The notes: generated from the letters alone by a model not told the origin. A stretch of DNA of 32,581 nucleotides from Sphaerisporangium perillae (GCF_023276435.1 NZ_JALLPO010000070.1:1-32581), one strand, 5' to 3'; positions 14,295 to 23,176 are shown, numbered from the stretch's first letter. Program-made: numbers and translations.

Positions 14295-14359
14295 GGCTCG
14301 CGCGGGCGGCGGCCGGGGGGATCGCCCCGGCCGCGCGGGCGGGCGCTCCCGCGCGAGCC
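14295..14359 (-). terminator. Nested stem-loop between transporter and catabolic genes
   Basis: The outer arms GGCTCGCGCGGG (14295-14306) and CCCGCGCGAGCC (14348-14359) are a perfect 12-bp pair. Inside, GGCCGGGG (14311-14318) pairs with CCCCGGCC (14325-14332). It fills the 126-bp gap between the binding-protein and mutarotase genes. With no T-run it may be a partial terminator or an RNA-processing stop that leaves more binding-protein mRNA, as is common in ABC-importer operons. Confidence 0.65.
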
Positions 14360-14399
14360 GTACACGATGGGACTGGACCGCCAGGGGCGCGGGCCGCGT

Positions 14400-15491
14400 C
14401 TAGAAGTCGAACTGGTCGATGTTGGAGGCGTCGAAGGTGAAAGGCGGCCCGAGGATGATCTCGCCGTCCTTGCCGATCGTCTTCTCGCCGAGCTTGCCGG
14501 CCTTGAACGTCTCGCCCTCGGCGCCGGTGATCTGCCCGGAGGACAGCGCGGCGGCGGCGTAGGCGGCGAGGTAGCCGAGGTCCTTGGGGTTCCACAGGGC
14601 GAACTTCTGGACGGTGCCGTCCTTGACGAACTGGCGCATCTGGTTCGGCGTGCCGAGGCCGGTCAGCACGACCTTGCCCTTGTACTTGGAGCCGGAGATG
14701 TAGCGGGCGCCCGCCGAGATGCCGACCGTGGTCGGGGAGATGATGCCCTTGAGGTTGGGATACGCCTGCAGGAGACCCTGGGTCTGCTGGAAGGACTTCT
14801 GGTCCTCGTCGTCACCGTAGGCGACCTTGACGAGCTTCATGTCCTTGTACTCAGGCTTGGTGAGCTCGTCCTTCATGAACTCGATCCAGGTGTTCTGGTT
14901 CGTGGCGTTCGCTGTGGCCGAGAGGATGGCGATGTCGCCCTTGTGGCCGATCATGTCGGCGAGCAGCTTGACCTCGCTGCGGCCGACCTCCTCGGAGCTG
15001 GCCTGGTTGATGAAGATGTCGCGGCACTCCTTGGCGGCGTCGGAGTCGTAGGCCACGATCTTGATGCCCTTGGCCATGGCCTGCTTCAGCGGGCCGCAGA
15101 CGGCGTTGGCGTCGTTGGCGGCGATGAGGATGGCGTCCTGGCCCTGCTGCGTGAGCGTGTTGATGTAGGAGATCTGGGACGACGCCGACGCGTCGGAGGG
15201 GCCCACCTCTTTGGCCGTGCCGGAGAACTCCTTGGCGGCCTCGATGCCCGCGTTGTCGACGATCGTCTCGTACGGGTTGTTGATCGCCTTGGGGAGAAAG
15301 GCCAGCTTCAGCCCCTGCTTCATGGGCGCGTTCGGGTCGGCCTTGGCGGGCGCCGAGGACGTCGGCTGGGCCGGCGCCGACGACGCCTCGGTGGAGCCCT
15401 TGGTGGTGCCGCCGCAGGCCGCGAGCCCTAGCGCGAGGACGCTCGAGGCCAGGACCGCGGAGCCGAAGCGCCGCGCAGAATGCGTCATCAT
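14400..15491 (-). CDS. rhaS: Rhamnose ABC transporter substrate-binding lipoprotein
   Basis: 363 residues. A lipoprotein signal (GSAVLASSVLALGLAACGG, lipobox LAAC) is followed by a Ser/Ala/Pro linker and a type I periplasmic-binding fold (KLAFLPKAINNPYETIVDNA, DAILIAANDANAVCGPLKQA, GIKIVAYDSDA). It is the autoinducer-2/rhamnose-binding subgroup and would deliver L-rhamnose to the permeases at the outer membrane face. ATG 15491 overlaps the permease stop (ATGA), so it belongs to the same operon. The frame is open much further upstream, but that part is shadow of the permease. Assignment to rhamnose rests on the flanking rha genes. Confidence 0.9.
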   Translation of the reverse strand: MMTHSARRFGSAVLASSVLALGLAACGGTTKGSTEASSAPAQPTSSAPAKADPNAPMKQGLKLAFLPKAINNPYETIVDNAGIEAAKEFSGTAKEVGPSDASASSQISYINTLTQQGQDAILIAANDANAVCGPLKQAMAKGIKIVAYDSDAAKECRDIFINQASSEEVGRSEVKLLADMIGHKGDIAILSATANATNQNTWIEFMKDELTKPEYKDMKLVKVAYGDDEDQKSFQQTQGLLQAYPNLKGIISPTTVGISAGARYISGSKYKGKVVLTGLGTPNQMRQFVKDGTVQKFALWNPKDLGYLAAYAAAALSSGQITGAEGETFKAGKLGEKTIGKDGEIILGPPFTFDASNIDQFDF

Positions 15492-16549
15492 CGATTTCTT
15501 TCTTCCGTGGACCGGGGGGTGGGTGAAGACGGGGCGCGGCGCCGCTGCCGGAGGACGGCGGCGAGACGCGGGGTGAGCACCGAGACGATGAGGAGGAGGC
15601 CGGTGACGATCGACTGGATCTCGGTCGCCACGTCGTTGAGCATGAGCAGGTTGCGCAGCAGCCCGATGAGCAGCACGCCGGCGATGACCCCGCCGAGCGT
15701 GCCCTTGCCGCCGTCGAAGTCGACGCCGCCCAGCAGGACGGCGGCGATGACGGCCAGCTCGACGCCGAACCCGTTGTCGGCCCGGGCACTGCCGTATCTG
15801 AGGGTGTAGACGACGCCGGCGAAGGCGGCCACCGTGCCCGCCACCACGAACAGCACCAGCTTGATGCGCTTGACGCGGATGCCGGCGAAGAAGGCGGCCT
15901 CCTCCTGCGCGCCGATGGCGAACAGCGCCCGCCCGACGCCGGTGGCGTGCAGGACGATGCCCGTGACGATCGCGGGGAGGACGAACAGGGCGACCGGGTA
16001 CGGGATCGGGGTGCCGGGCACGTCGCCGGTCACCAGATCGGTGTACGCCTGCGGGAACTCCGCCACCGCCTTGTCGCCGAGCACGACGTAGGCGAGCCCT
16101 CGGTAGAGGGCCAGCGTCCCGATGGTCACCGCGAGCGAGGGGAGCCCGAGCCGGGTCACCAGCAGGCCGTTGACCAGCCCGCAGACCGCGCCCACGACCA
16201 CCACCACCGGGATGATCGTCTCGATGGGCCAGCCGCCGTCCCACAGGGCGCCGAGCAGCGCGCTGGACAGCCCGAGCACCGACGCGACCGAGAGGTCGAC
16301 CTCGGCGGCGACGACGAGAAGCGTCATCGCCAGCGCGATGAGCGCGATCTCGCCGAGGTCGCCGAGCGCGAACGACAGGTTGCCGGTGTTGGCGAAGTCG
16401 GGCGAGCCCGCCGCGCCGGCCAGGAACACGGCGATGAGCAGCGCGGTGACCAGCACGTCCCAGCGGGCGAACCGGCTGATCAGAGACCGGCCGGCCGCGG
16501 GCGGGGCCGCCTCGCCGGTGCCGGCGGTGGTCATGAGGTCAGGCGCCAT
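15488..16549 (-). CDS. rhaQ: Rhamnose ABC transporter permease
   Basis: About 353 residues with the 8-10 membrane helices of ribose/rhamnose-type permeases. The family blocks LLVVAAEVDLSVASVLGLSS, GLVNGLLVTRLGLPSLAVTI (the 'VTRLGLPSLAVTLG' signature) and AVLLGGVDFDGGKGTLGGVI are present. The start at ATG 16549 was chosen for GGAG eight bases upstream; it overlaps the end of the other permease gene by 11 bases. Upstream residues in the same frame (Cys/Ser/Arg-rich) are shadow. It forms a heterodimeric channel with the product of 16539-17582. Which of the two is rhaP or rhaQ is by convention only. Confidence 0.88.
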   Translation of the reverse strand: MAPDLMTTAGTGEAAPPAAGRSLISRFARWDVLVTALLIAVFLAGAAGSPDFANTGNLSFALGDLGEIALIALAMTLLVVAAEVDLSVASVLGLSSALLGALWDGGWPIETIIPVVVVVGAVCGLVNGLLVTRLGLPSLAVTIGTLALYRGLAYVVLGDKAVAEFPQAYTDLVTGDVPGTPIPYPVALFVLPAIVTGIVLHATGVGRALFAIGAQEEAAFFAGIRVKRIKLVLFVVAGTVAAFAGVVYTLRYGSARADNGFGVELAVIAAVLLGGVDFDGGKGTLGGVIAGVLLIGLLRNLLMLNDVATEIQSIVTGLLLIVSVLTPRLAAVLRQRRRAPSSPTPRSTEERNR

Positions 16550-17582
16550 GGTGGACGCTCCTCCTGCGCAGCAGCCGCGTGACCCGCACCGCGAGCACCC
16601 GGTCGACGGTGATGGCAAGGAGCAGCAGCGCACCGGTCAGCGCCTGCTGCCAGAACGAGTTCACCTTCAGCACGACCAGGGCGCTGCCGATGGTGGTCAG
16701 CAGCAGCGCTCCGAGCGCCGCGCCGTACACGGTGCCGACGCCGCCGACGATGGCCACGCCGCCCACCACGACGGCGCTGACCACGAGCAGCTCCCAGCCG
16801 CGCGCCGAGTCGGCGACGACCGTGCCGAACCTCGCGAGCCACAGCACCCCGGCCAGCCCGGCGAGCGCGCCGCTGAAGAGGTAGGCCGCGAGGACGCGGC
16901 GGCGCACCGGCACGCCGGCCAGCCGCGCGGCCTCCGGGCTGGAGCCGATCGCGTAGAAGTCGCGTCCCGAGGGATAGGAGCGCAGGTAGTAGCCGGTGGC
17001 CAGCATCACCGCGACCGTGATGATCGGCAGGTAGGGCACGCCGAACACGCCCTCGTTGCCGAGCGCGAGCACGGCGGGCGGGAGGTCGACGGCGTTGATC
17101 TGCCGGCCGTGGGCGATGTAGTGGTCGAGGCCCTGGATGACGTACAGCGTGCCGAGGGTGACGACCAGGGCGGGCACCCGGCAGAAGCTGACCAGCAGGC
17201 CGTTCACCAGCCCGCACGCCGCGCCGACGGCGATGCCGTAGACCAGGGCGAGCGCGACGCCCCGCCCGCCGGGGTCGGCGGCGAGGAACTGGCCCGTGGT
17301 GAAGGCGACCAGCCCGACGACCGACCCGACGGAGAGGTCGATGTTCCTGGTGATCACGATGAGCGACTGGCCGACGGCCAGCAGCGCGAGGATCGAGGTG
17401 TTGAGGAAGATGTCCTTCACGCCCTGCCCGGACAGGAAGTTCGGGTTGGCGGCGGCGGTGACCGCGACCAGCACGGCCAGGGCGGCGACCAGGCTGAGCT
17501 CGCGCGCCCGGAAGATCATCTCCACCACTCCGCGCGCGCTGCGTCCCCCGGCGCCGTCGCGGCCGGCGGCGACGGCCGTCAC
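16539..17582 (-). CDS. rhaP: Rhamnose ABC transporter permease
   Basis: 347 residues from a GTG start that overlaps the ATPase stop by four bases (GTGA). Membrane helices and family blocks are intact: LLAVGQSLIVITRNIDLSVG, CGLVNGLLVSFCRVPALVVT and AVVVGGVAIVGGVGTVYGAA. It is the second half of the channel for L-rhamnose uptake, with the ATPase gene before it and the other permease after it. Overlaps at both ends show tight translational coupling. Nothing looks broken. Confidence 0.88.
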   Translation of the reverse strand: MTAVAAGRDGAGGRSARGVVEMIFRARELSLVAALAVLVAVTAAANPNFLSGQGVKDIFLNTSILALLAVGQSLIVITRNIDLSVGSVVGLVAFTTGQFLAADPGGRGVALALVYGIAVGAACGLVNGLLVSFCRVPALVVTLGTLYVIQGLDHYIAHGRQINAVDLPPAVLALGNEGVFGVPYLPIITVAVMLATGYYLRSYPSGRDFYAIGSSPEAARLAGVPVRRRVLAAYLFSGALAGLAGVLWLARFGTVVADSARGWELLVVSAVVVGGVAIVGGVGTVYGAALGALLLTTIGSALVVLKVNSFWQQALTGALLLLAITVDRVLAVRVTRLLRRRSVHHGA

Positions 17583-19132
17583 GCGGCGGCCCCCGCGTCG
17601 CGGCCGGTGGCGGCCGACATGACGTTCTCCTCGGTGGCCCGCTCGCGCGGGATCTCCGCGGTGAGCCGGCCCTCGTGCATGACGAGCACCCGGTCGGCCA
17701 TGCCCAGCACCTCCGGCAGGTCAGAAGAGATCATGAGGATGGCGATGCCCCGCCCGGCCAGCTCCGACAGCAGGCGGTGCACCTCGGCCTTGGTGCCGAT
17801 GTCGATGCCCCGGGTGGGCTCGTCGACGATCAGCACGGCCGGATCGGTGGCGAGCCATTTGGCCAGCACGACCTTCTGCTGGTTGCCGCCGGACAGGACG
17901 TTCACCGCGTCGCCGAGCCTGGTGAACTTGAGCTGTAGCCGCGTCGCCCAGTCACGTGCGCGGTCGCGCTCGGCCGCCCGTGAGATGACCGGGCCGCGCC
18001 GCACGCTGCGCAGGCCGGTGAGGCCGATGTTGCGCTCGATCGAAAGGTCCATGACCAGGCCCTGCTGCCGGCGGTCCTCGGGGACCAGGGCCAGGCCCGC
18101 CGCCATCGCGGCGGTCGGGCTCCCGGCCGGCAGCCGGCGTCCGCCGACCTCCACCGAGCCGGCGTCCCAGCGGTCGACGCCGAAGACCGCGCGGGCGACC
18201 TCGCTGCGCCCCGCACCGACCAGGCCGGCCAGCGCGACGATCTCGCCGCGCCGCACCTCGAAGGAGACGTCGGTGAACACCCCCTCGCGCGTGAGGCGGC
18301 CGACGGTGAGCGCGACCTCGCCCGGCGTGGTCTCCTGCTTGGGATAAAGGGCGTCGAGGTCGCGGCCGACCATGCGCCGGACCAGGTCGTCGGGGGTCAG
18401 CCCGGAGATGTGCTCGCTTGCCACCCACGCCCCGTCGCGCAGGGTCGTGACGCGCTGGCAGAGCTCGAAGATCTCGTCGAGCCGGTGGGAGATGAACAGC
18501 ACCGCGCAGCCGTGCTCCCTGAGGGCCTTGACGACGTTGAACAGGCGGGCGACCTCGTTGCCCGACAGCGCGGCGGTCGGCTCGTCCATGATCAGCACGC
18601 GCGCCTCGCGGGACAGCGCCTTGGCGATCTCGACCAGCTGCTGGTCGGCGATGGACAGGCCGCGCGCGGGCCTGCCCGGGTCGAGCGCCACGCCGAGCCG
18701 CTTGAACAGCGCGGCGGACTCCTCGCGCATGGCGCGCCGGTCGATGCGGCCGAAGCCGGCGCGCGGCTGGCGGCCCATGAAGATGTTCTCCGCGACCGAC
18801 AGGTCGGGGAAGAGCGTGGGCTCCTGGTAGATGACGGCGACGCCGGCCTCCTGGGCGGCGGCGGGGCCGCCGAACTCCACCGGCGCGCCGTCGAGCAGGA
18901 TCTCCCCCTCATCCGGGCGGTGGACGCCGGACAAGGTTTTGACGAGCGTGGACTTTCCCGCGCCGTTCTCGCCGGCGAGCGCGTGCGCCTCGCCGGCGAA
19001 CAGCTCCAGCGACACCTCCCGCAGCGCGCGGACGGCGCCGAACGACTTGCTGACCCCGCGTAGTGCGAGCACCGGCGGAGCCGTGCCGGAGGCCTGCCCT
19101 CGAGGCGCCCCGGTCTCGCCCGGATCCTTCAC
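17579..19132 (-). CDS. rhaT: Rhamnose ABC transporter ATPase (two nucleotide-binding domains)
   Basis: About 517 residues with tandem ABC domains, as in RbsA/RhaT. Domain 1 has Walker A GENGAGKST, Q-loop YQEPTLFPDLS, signature LSIADQQ and Walker B VLIMDEPT. Domain 2 has a degenerate Walker A (GLVGAGRSE), signature LSGGNQQ and Walker B VLIVDEPT. That asymmetry is normal for sugar importers of this class. The start at GTG 19132 is preferred because AAGGGA lies nine bases upstream; the GTG at 19162 has no ribosome site. It is the first gene of the minus-strand operon, about 40 bases from the first ACGTTTTAATG element. Confidence 0.9.
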   Translation of the reverse strand: MKDPGETGAPRGQASGTAPPVLALRGVSKSFGAVRALREVSLELFAGEAHALAGENGAGKSTLVKTLSGVHRPDEGEILLDGAPVEFGGPAAAQEAGVAVIYQEPTLFPDLSVAENIFMGRQPRAGFGRIDRRAMREESAALFKRLGVALDPGRPARGLSIADQQLVEIAKALSREARVLIMDEPTAALSGNEVARLFNVVKALREHGCAVLFISHRLDEIFELCQRVTTLRDGAWVASEHISGLTPDDLVRRMVGRDLDALYPKQETTPGEVALTVGRLTREGVFTDVSFEVRRGEIVALAGLVGAGRSEVARAVFGVDRWDAGSVEVGGRRLPAGSPTAAMAAGLALVPEDRRQQGLVMDLSIERNIGLTGLRSVRRGPVISRAAERDRARDWATRLQLKFTRLGDAVNVLSGGNQQKVVLAKWLATDPAVLIVDEPTRGIDIGTKAEVHRLLSELAGRGIAILMISSDLPEVLGMADRVLVMHEGRLTAEIPRERATEENVMSAATGRDAGAAA

Positions 19133-19171
19133 CCTGGCCCGTCCCTTCCGAGCGTTTGGCACGTCAGCAGA

Positions 19172-19185
19172 AAAACGTTTTAATG
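19172..19185. promoter_or_regulatory. Candidate operator of the rhamnose regulator (transporter side)
   Basis: AAAACGTTTT (19172-19181) is a perfect 10-base palindrome followed by AATG. The element ACGTTTTAATG recurs at 19344-19354 on the other side of the divergent intergenic region. LacI-type proteins typically bind palindromes with a central CG. It lies about 40 bases before the ATPase gene start. Confidence 0.65.
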
Positions 19186-19343
19186 GCCTTGCCGGGACGG
19201 TAAGGCCGCCCCGGTGGCGATGTCAATGGGGTGTGAAGGCGCTGTTTCCAGAGCGTTACCGGTGCCTGCTCACCCCTGCTCCACGCCTGGCGTGGCCGCC
19301 TCGTGTGATATTCGTACGAGACCTGGCGCGCGCCGCCACTGGC

Positions 19344-19354
19344 ACGTTTTAATG
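19344..19354. promoter_or_regulatory. Candidate operator of the rhamnose regulator (LacI side)
   Basis: ACGTTTTAATG repeats the 11 bases at 19175-19185 in the same orientation. Here the left half of the palindrome is weaker (GGCACGTTTT). It lies 25 bases before the LacI gene start, a place where binding would give autoregulation. Confidence 0.6.
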
Positions 19355-19379
19355 AACGCCGACCACTGAAGGAGTCCGG

Positions 19380-20411
19380 ATGGCCACGGGGAGCGCCGGA
19401 GGCACGGTGAGCATCAAGGAGGTCGCCGCACAGGCCGGGGTCTCCCCCGGCACGGTGTCCAACGTGCTCAACCGGCCGCACAAGGTGGCCGCCGAGACCC
19501 GTTCCCGGGTCGAGCAGGTCATCCGCGAGCTGGGCTTCGTGCGCCACGGCTCGGCGTCCACGCTGCGCGCCGGCCAGAGCCGCACGATCGGCCTGTCGGT
19601 GATCGACATCGGCAACCCGTTCTTCACCGACGTCGCCGCCGGCGTGGAGGACGTCGCGAGCGAGCTCGGCTACGCCGTCATCCTAGGCAGTTCCTCAGGA
19701 GACCGGGTGAAGGAGGAGCGCAACCTGCGCGTCTTCGCCGAGCAGCGCGTGCGCGGGCTGCTGATCACCCCCTCCGACGAGGATCCCGGCCGGCTCGACG
19801 TGATCCGCGACCGCGGCATCAGCGTGGTGCTGGTCGACCATCCCGCCCACAGTCCCGACCAGTGCTCGGTGGCCGTCAACGACATCACCGGCGGCTGGAC
19901 GGCGGCCCGCCACCTCCTGGACGGCGGCGCCACCCGGCTCGCCTACGTCACCGGCCCGCTGACCATCCGCCAGTGCATCGAACGCATGAACGGCGCCCGT
20001 CAGGCGCTGGCGGCGGCCGGGCTCGACCCCGCGACCGCCCTCTCGGCCGTCGAGATGCCCGCCATGAACGCCAAGGCGGGGCAGCGGGCGGCCGAGACGC
20101 TGATCGCGTCCGGCCGGCTGCCCGAAGCGATCTTCTGCGCCAACGACCTGCTCGCCCTCGGGCTGCTGAGGGGCCTGCTCCAGGCCGGCGTCCGCGTGCC
20201 CGACGACGTGGCGATCATCGGCTACGACGACATCGACTTCGCGGCGGCGTCCGCGGTGTCGCTCAGCTCGATCCGCCAACCCACGTTCAAGCTGGGCCGC
20301 ATCGCCACCGAGCTCCTCCTCGACGAGTGCGACAACCCGGGGAGCCATGCCCACCAGCAGATCATGTTCCAGCCCGAGCTCATCGCCCGCGAGTCCACCC
20401 GCCATGCCTGA
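19380..20411 (+). CDS. LacI family regulator of the rhamnose genes
   Basis: 343 residues. The N-terminal LacI helix-turn-helix (VSIKEVAAQAGVSPGTVSNV, LNRPHKVAAETR) and hinge (ELGFVRHGSASTLR) precede a periplasmic-binding-like sensor domain (IGLSVIDIGNPFFTDVAAGV, VAIIGYDDIDFAAASAVSLS). Family knowledge: a dimeric repressor released by a sugar or sugar phosphate. Its place, divergent from the importer operon and overlapping the rhamnulokinase gene, makes rhamnose or an early intermediate the likely inducer. ATG 19380 has GAAGGAG upstream. It probably binds the two ACGTTTTAATG elements. Confidence 0.9.
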   Translation: MATGSAGGTVSIKEVAAQAGVSPGTVSNVLNRPHKVAAETRSRVEQVIRELGFVRHGSASTLRAGQSRTIGLSVIDIGNPFFTDVAAGVEDVASELGYAVILGSSSGDRVKEERNLRVFAEQRVRGLLITPSDEDPGRLDVIRDRGISVVLVDHPAHSPDQCSVAVNDITGGWTAARHLLDGGATRLAYVTGPLTIRQCIERMNGARQALAAAGLDPATALSAVEMPAMNAKAGQRAAETLIASGRLPEAIFCANDLLALGLLRGLLQAGVRVPDDVAIIGYDDIDFAAASAVSLSSIRQPTFKLGRIATELLLDECDNPGSHAHQQIMFQPELIARESTRHA

Positions 20412-22044
20412 CGCCCGCGCGGGCGCCGTGTCCGGCGGCAAGGAGCCGGCCACGGCGGCCGCCGCCCACCGAAGGGACGCCGGCGCGCAGAAAGCGGGCA
20501 CGGTCGCCGCACCCATCCCCAGGGCGGCCGGGGGAAGGCGCGAAGAGGGCGTCTTCGCGGCCGTCGACCTCGGGGCCTCAAGCGGGAGGGTGATGACCGC
20601 GCACGTCCACGCCGGCGGGGTCGAGCTGCGCGAGGTCCACCGGTTTCCCAACCGGCCGGTCCGCGCCGGGGGCACCCTCCACTGGGACATCCTGGCCCTC
20701 TACCAGGGCGTGCTCGACGGCCTGGGCGAGGCCGGGCCGGTCGACTCGGTCGGCATCGACGCCTGGGCGGTCGACTACGGCCTGCTCGACTCCGCGGGCC
20801 GGCTGCTCGGCAACCCGGTGCACTACCGCGACGAGCGCACGGCCGGGGTGATGGAGCGGGTGGCCGCCGAGGTGGGGGCCGCGTCGCTGTACGAGGTGAG
20901 CGGCCTGCAGTTCCTGCCGTTCAACACGGTCTACCAGCTCCTCGCCGACCGCGCGTCCCTCGAACGGGCCGCGACCCTCCTCATGATCCCCGACCTGCTC
21001 ACCTACTGGCTGACCGGCTCGATCGGCGCCGAGGTCACCAACGCCTCGACCACCGGCCTGTACGACGTCCGCTCCGGCGACTGGGCACGGCCCCTCATGG
21101 GCCGCCTCGGCATCCCCGACACGATCTTCCCGGCGCTCCGCCCGCCCGGCTCCCCCGCCGGGGTCCTGCGCGCCGAGGTCATGGCCGAGATCGGCGCCGG
21201 TGAGGCCGGCGACGGCGGGACGCCGGCCGCCGGCGCCTCGGGCCGGCGAGCGTCCGGCGGCGTGCCGGTGATCGCCGTCGCCTCGCACGACACCGCCTCG
21301 GCGGTGGCCGCCGTGCCCGCAACCGGCCCGAGGTTCGCCTACATCTCCTCGGGCACCTGGTCGCTGGTCGGCGTCGAGCTTCCCGCGCCCGTGCTCACCG
21401 AGGAGAGCCGCGAGGCGAACTTCACCAACGAGGGCGGCCTCGACGGCACCACCCGCTACCTTCGCAACGTCATGGGGCTGTGGATCCTCCAGGAGTGCCT
21501 GCGCGCCTGGGGCGCCCCCGACCTGGCGGGCCTGCTGGCCGCCGCCGGGCGGGCGCGACCGTTCGCGGCGCTGATCGATCCCGACGACCCCCTGTTCCTG
21601 CCGCCCGGCGACATGCCGGGGCGCATCGCCGCATACTGCGAGCGCACCGGCCAGCGCCCTCCCGCGGGCCCGGCGGAGACCGTGCGGTGCGTGCTCGAGA
21701 GCCTGGCCCTGGCCTACCGGCGGGCCCTGGGCGACGCCGTCCGCCTCAGCGGCCACGACGTGAAGGTCGTCCACATCGTCGGCGGCGGGGCGCGCAACGC
21801 CATGCTGTGCCAGATGACCGCCGACGCCACCGGCCTGCCGGTGCAGGCGGGTCCGGTCGAGGCGGCGGCGCTCGGCAACGCGCTGGTCCAGGCCCGCGCC
21901 CACGGACTGGTCACCGACATCCGCGAGCTGGTCCGGCGCAGCGAGCCGATCACCTCCTACGAGCCGGCGGGCGATCCCGCGCTCTGGTCCGCCGCCGCCG
22001 GCCGCCTGGCCGGCCATCGGCACGGTGAACCACCGGCCCGCTGA
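20404..22044 (+). CDS. rhaB: Rhamnulokinase
   Basis: 546 residues from an ATG inside the end of the LacI gene (ATGCCTGA overlap of eight bases). A low-complexity Ala/Gly/Arg head of about 45 residues precedes the FGGY-kinase fold. The first phosphate loop is FAAVDLGASSGRVM, the sugar-binding part VDSVGIDAWAVDYGLLD, and the second ATP-binding block SHDTASAVAAVP with YISSGTWSLVG. The adenosine motif is VHIVGGGARNAMLCQMTADA. It phosphorylates L-rhamnulose at C1 for the aldolase. An Ala/Gly-rich insert near residue 270 and the long head are probably disordered. Confidence 0.92.
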   Translation: MPDARAGAVSGGKEPATAAAAHRRDAGAQKAGTVAAPIPRAAGGRREEGVFAAVDLGASSGRVMTAHVHAGGVELREVHRFPNRPVRAGGTLHWDILALYQGVLDGLGEAGPVDSVGIDAWAVDYGLLDSAGRLLGNPVHYRDERTAGVMERVAAEVGAASLYEVSGLQFLPFNTVYQLLADRASLERAATLLMIPDLLTYWLTGSIGAEVTNASTTGLYDVRSGDWARPLMGRLGIPDTIFPALRPPGSPAGVLRAEVMAEIGAGEAGDGGTPAAGASGRRASGGVPVIAVASHDTASAVAAVPATGPRFAYISSGTWSLVGVELPAPVLTEESREANFTNEGGLDGTTRYLRNVMGLWILQECLRAWGAPDLAGLLAAAGRARPFAALIDPDDPLFLPPGDMPGRIAAYCERTGQRPPAGPAETVRCVLESLALAYRRALGDAVRLSGHDVKVVHIVGGGARNAMLCQMTADATGLPVQAGPVEAAALGNALVQARAHGLVTDIRELVRRSEPITSYEPAGDPALWSAAAGRLAGHRHGEPPAR

Positions 22045-22189
22045 TCCGCCGAACGGCCGGACCCGCTGAACACCACCGAACCACCGAACCGCTGTACGGC
22101 CGAACGGCCTGAAGTGCCGCTACAACCACGTAAGTCCGGCGAGGAACCTCAGGTGACACGCCGGTGAGTCGCATCTGGAAGGAGCAGTC

Positions 22190-23176
22190 GTGCTGTCATG
22201 GGGTATCGCGGCCACGGGCGGGATCGCGCGGACGGTCGGGCAGGTGATCGCGGCGGAGCCGGGCATGCGCGTGGCCGCCGTCGGGTCGCGCGACCTCGGC
22301 CGGGCGCGCGGGCTCGCCGACGAGCTGGCCGCGCCCCGCGCGTACGGCTCCTACGCCGAGCTCGCGCTCGATCCGGAGGTCGACGTGGTGTACGTCGCGA
22401 CGCCGCACTCCCTCCACCTGCAGGTCGCCGAGCTCGCCATCGCCGCCGGCAAGGCCGTCCTGTGCGAGAAGCCGCTGGCCGTGACGGCCGCCGACACCGA
22501 GCGCATGGTCAAGCTCGCCCGCGAGGCGGGGGTCTTCCTGATGGAGGCCATGTGGATGCGGTTCAACCCGCTCGTCCAGCGGTTGCAGGGGCTCGTACGC
22601 GACGGGAGCCTCGGCACGCTGCGGTCGGTCTCCGCCTCGTTCGGGTTCACCTCGCCCTACGACCCGGCGCACCGGCTGTGGGATCCCGCGCTCGGCGGCG
22701 GCGCCCTGCTCGACCTCGGCATCTACCCGATGGGGCTGGCGCAGCTCCTGCTCGGGGAACCCGACGCGATGGCCGTCAGCGGCTCCCTGTCCGCCTCGGG
22801 CGTCGACGCCGAGGCGGGGCTGCTGATGTCCTGGAACGACGGCGCGCGGGCGCTGCTGGACACCTCCCTGCTCAGCCCGCTCTCCAACGCCGCCACGGTG
22901 ACCGGGACGACGATGCGCGCCGAGCTGGCGGCCCCCTTCTTCGCCACCCGGCGCCTGGTCCTGCACGGCCCGGCCGGCGAGCCGGAGGAGCACGTCATCG
23001 ACGCCTCCGACAACGGGTACGCCGGTGAGATCCGCGAGGTCCGCGACATGCTCGCCCAGGGCCTGACCGAGAGCGCGATCATGTCTCTGGACGACAGCCT
23101 CGCCATGGCCCGCCTCCTGGAACACGCCCGGGGCCAGGTCGCCGGCGCCGCCGCCGAGGAGACCCCGGCCTCCTAG
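22190..23176 (+). CDS. Gfo/Idh/MocA family NAD(P)-dependent oxidoreductase
   Basis: 328 residues from a GTG with AAGGAG about five bases upstream. The Rossmann fold opens WGIAATGGIARTVGQVIA. The family signature is VATPHSLH and EKPLAV (Lys of the EKP motif, catalytic area). The C-terminal domain has MWMRFNPLVQRLQGL and GGALLDLGIYPMGLAQLLLG, typical of sugar/dihydrodiol dehydrogenases. It lies 146 bases behind the kinase gene on the same strand. It could oxidise rhamnose or a related sugar, which would give a second, non-phosphorylated entry route; the substrate is not shown by the sequence. The gap before it (22045-22189) is rich in short ACCGAAC-like repeats. Confidence 0.85.
   Translation: MLSWGIAATGGIARTVGQVIAAEPGMRVAAVGSRDLGRARGLADELAAPRAYGSYAELALDPEVDVVYVATPHSLHLQVAELAIAAGKAVLCEKPLAVTAADTERMVKLAREAGVFLMEAMWMRFNPLVQRLQGLVRDGSLGTLRSVSASFGFTSPYDPAHRLWDPALGGGALLDLGIYPMGLAQLLLGEPDAMAVSGSLSASGVDAEAGLLMSWNDGARALLDTSLLSPLSNAATVTGTTMRAELAAPFFATRRLVLHGPAGEPEEHVIDASDNGYAGEIREVRDMLAQGLTESAIMSLDDSLAMARLLEHARGQVAGAAAEETPAS

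Noticed and set aside
14400..16244. Extended frame fusing upstream sequence to the rhamnose-binding protein
   Set aside because: The part above 15491 is a shadow of the permease; the lipoprotein signal peptide fixes the start at 15491.
16122..18347. 741-codon plus-strand frame across permease and ATPase genes
   Set aside because: It spans three opposite-strand genes with overlapping starts and stops; no motif or ribosome site.
22045..22189. Cobalamin-like riboswitch before the oxidoreductase (AAGTCCGGCGAGG... GCCGGTGAGTCGC)
   Set aside because: Only loosely resembles the B12-box region; other conserved helices and the context are missing.
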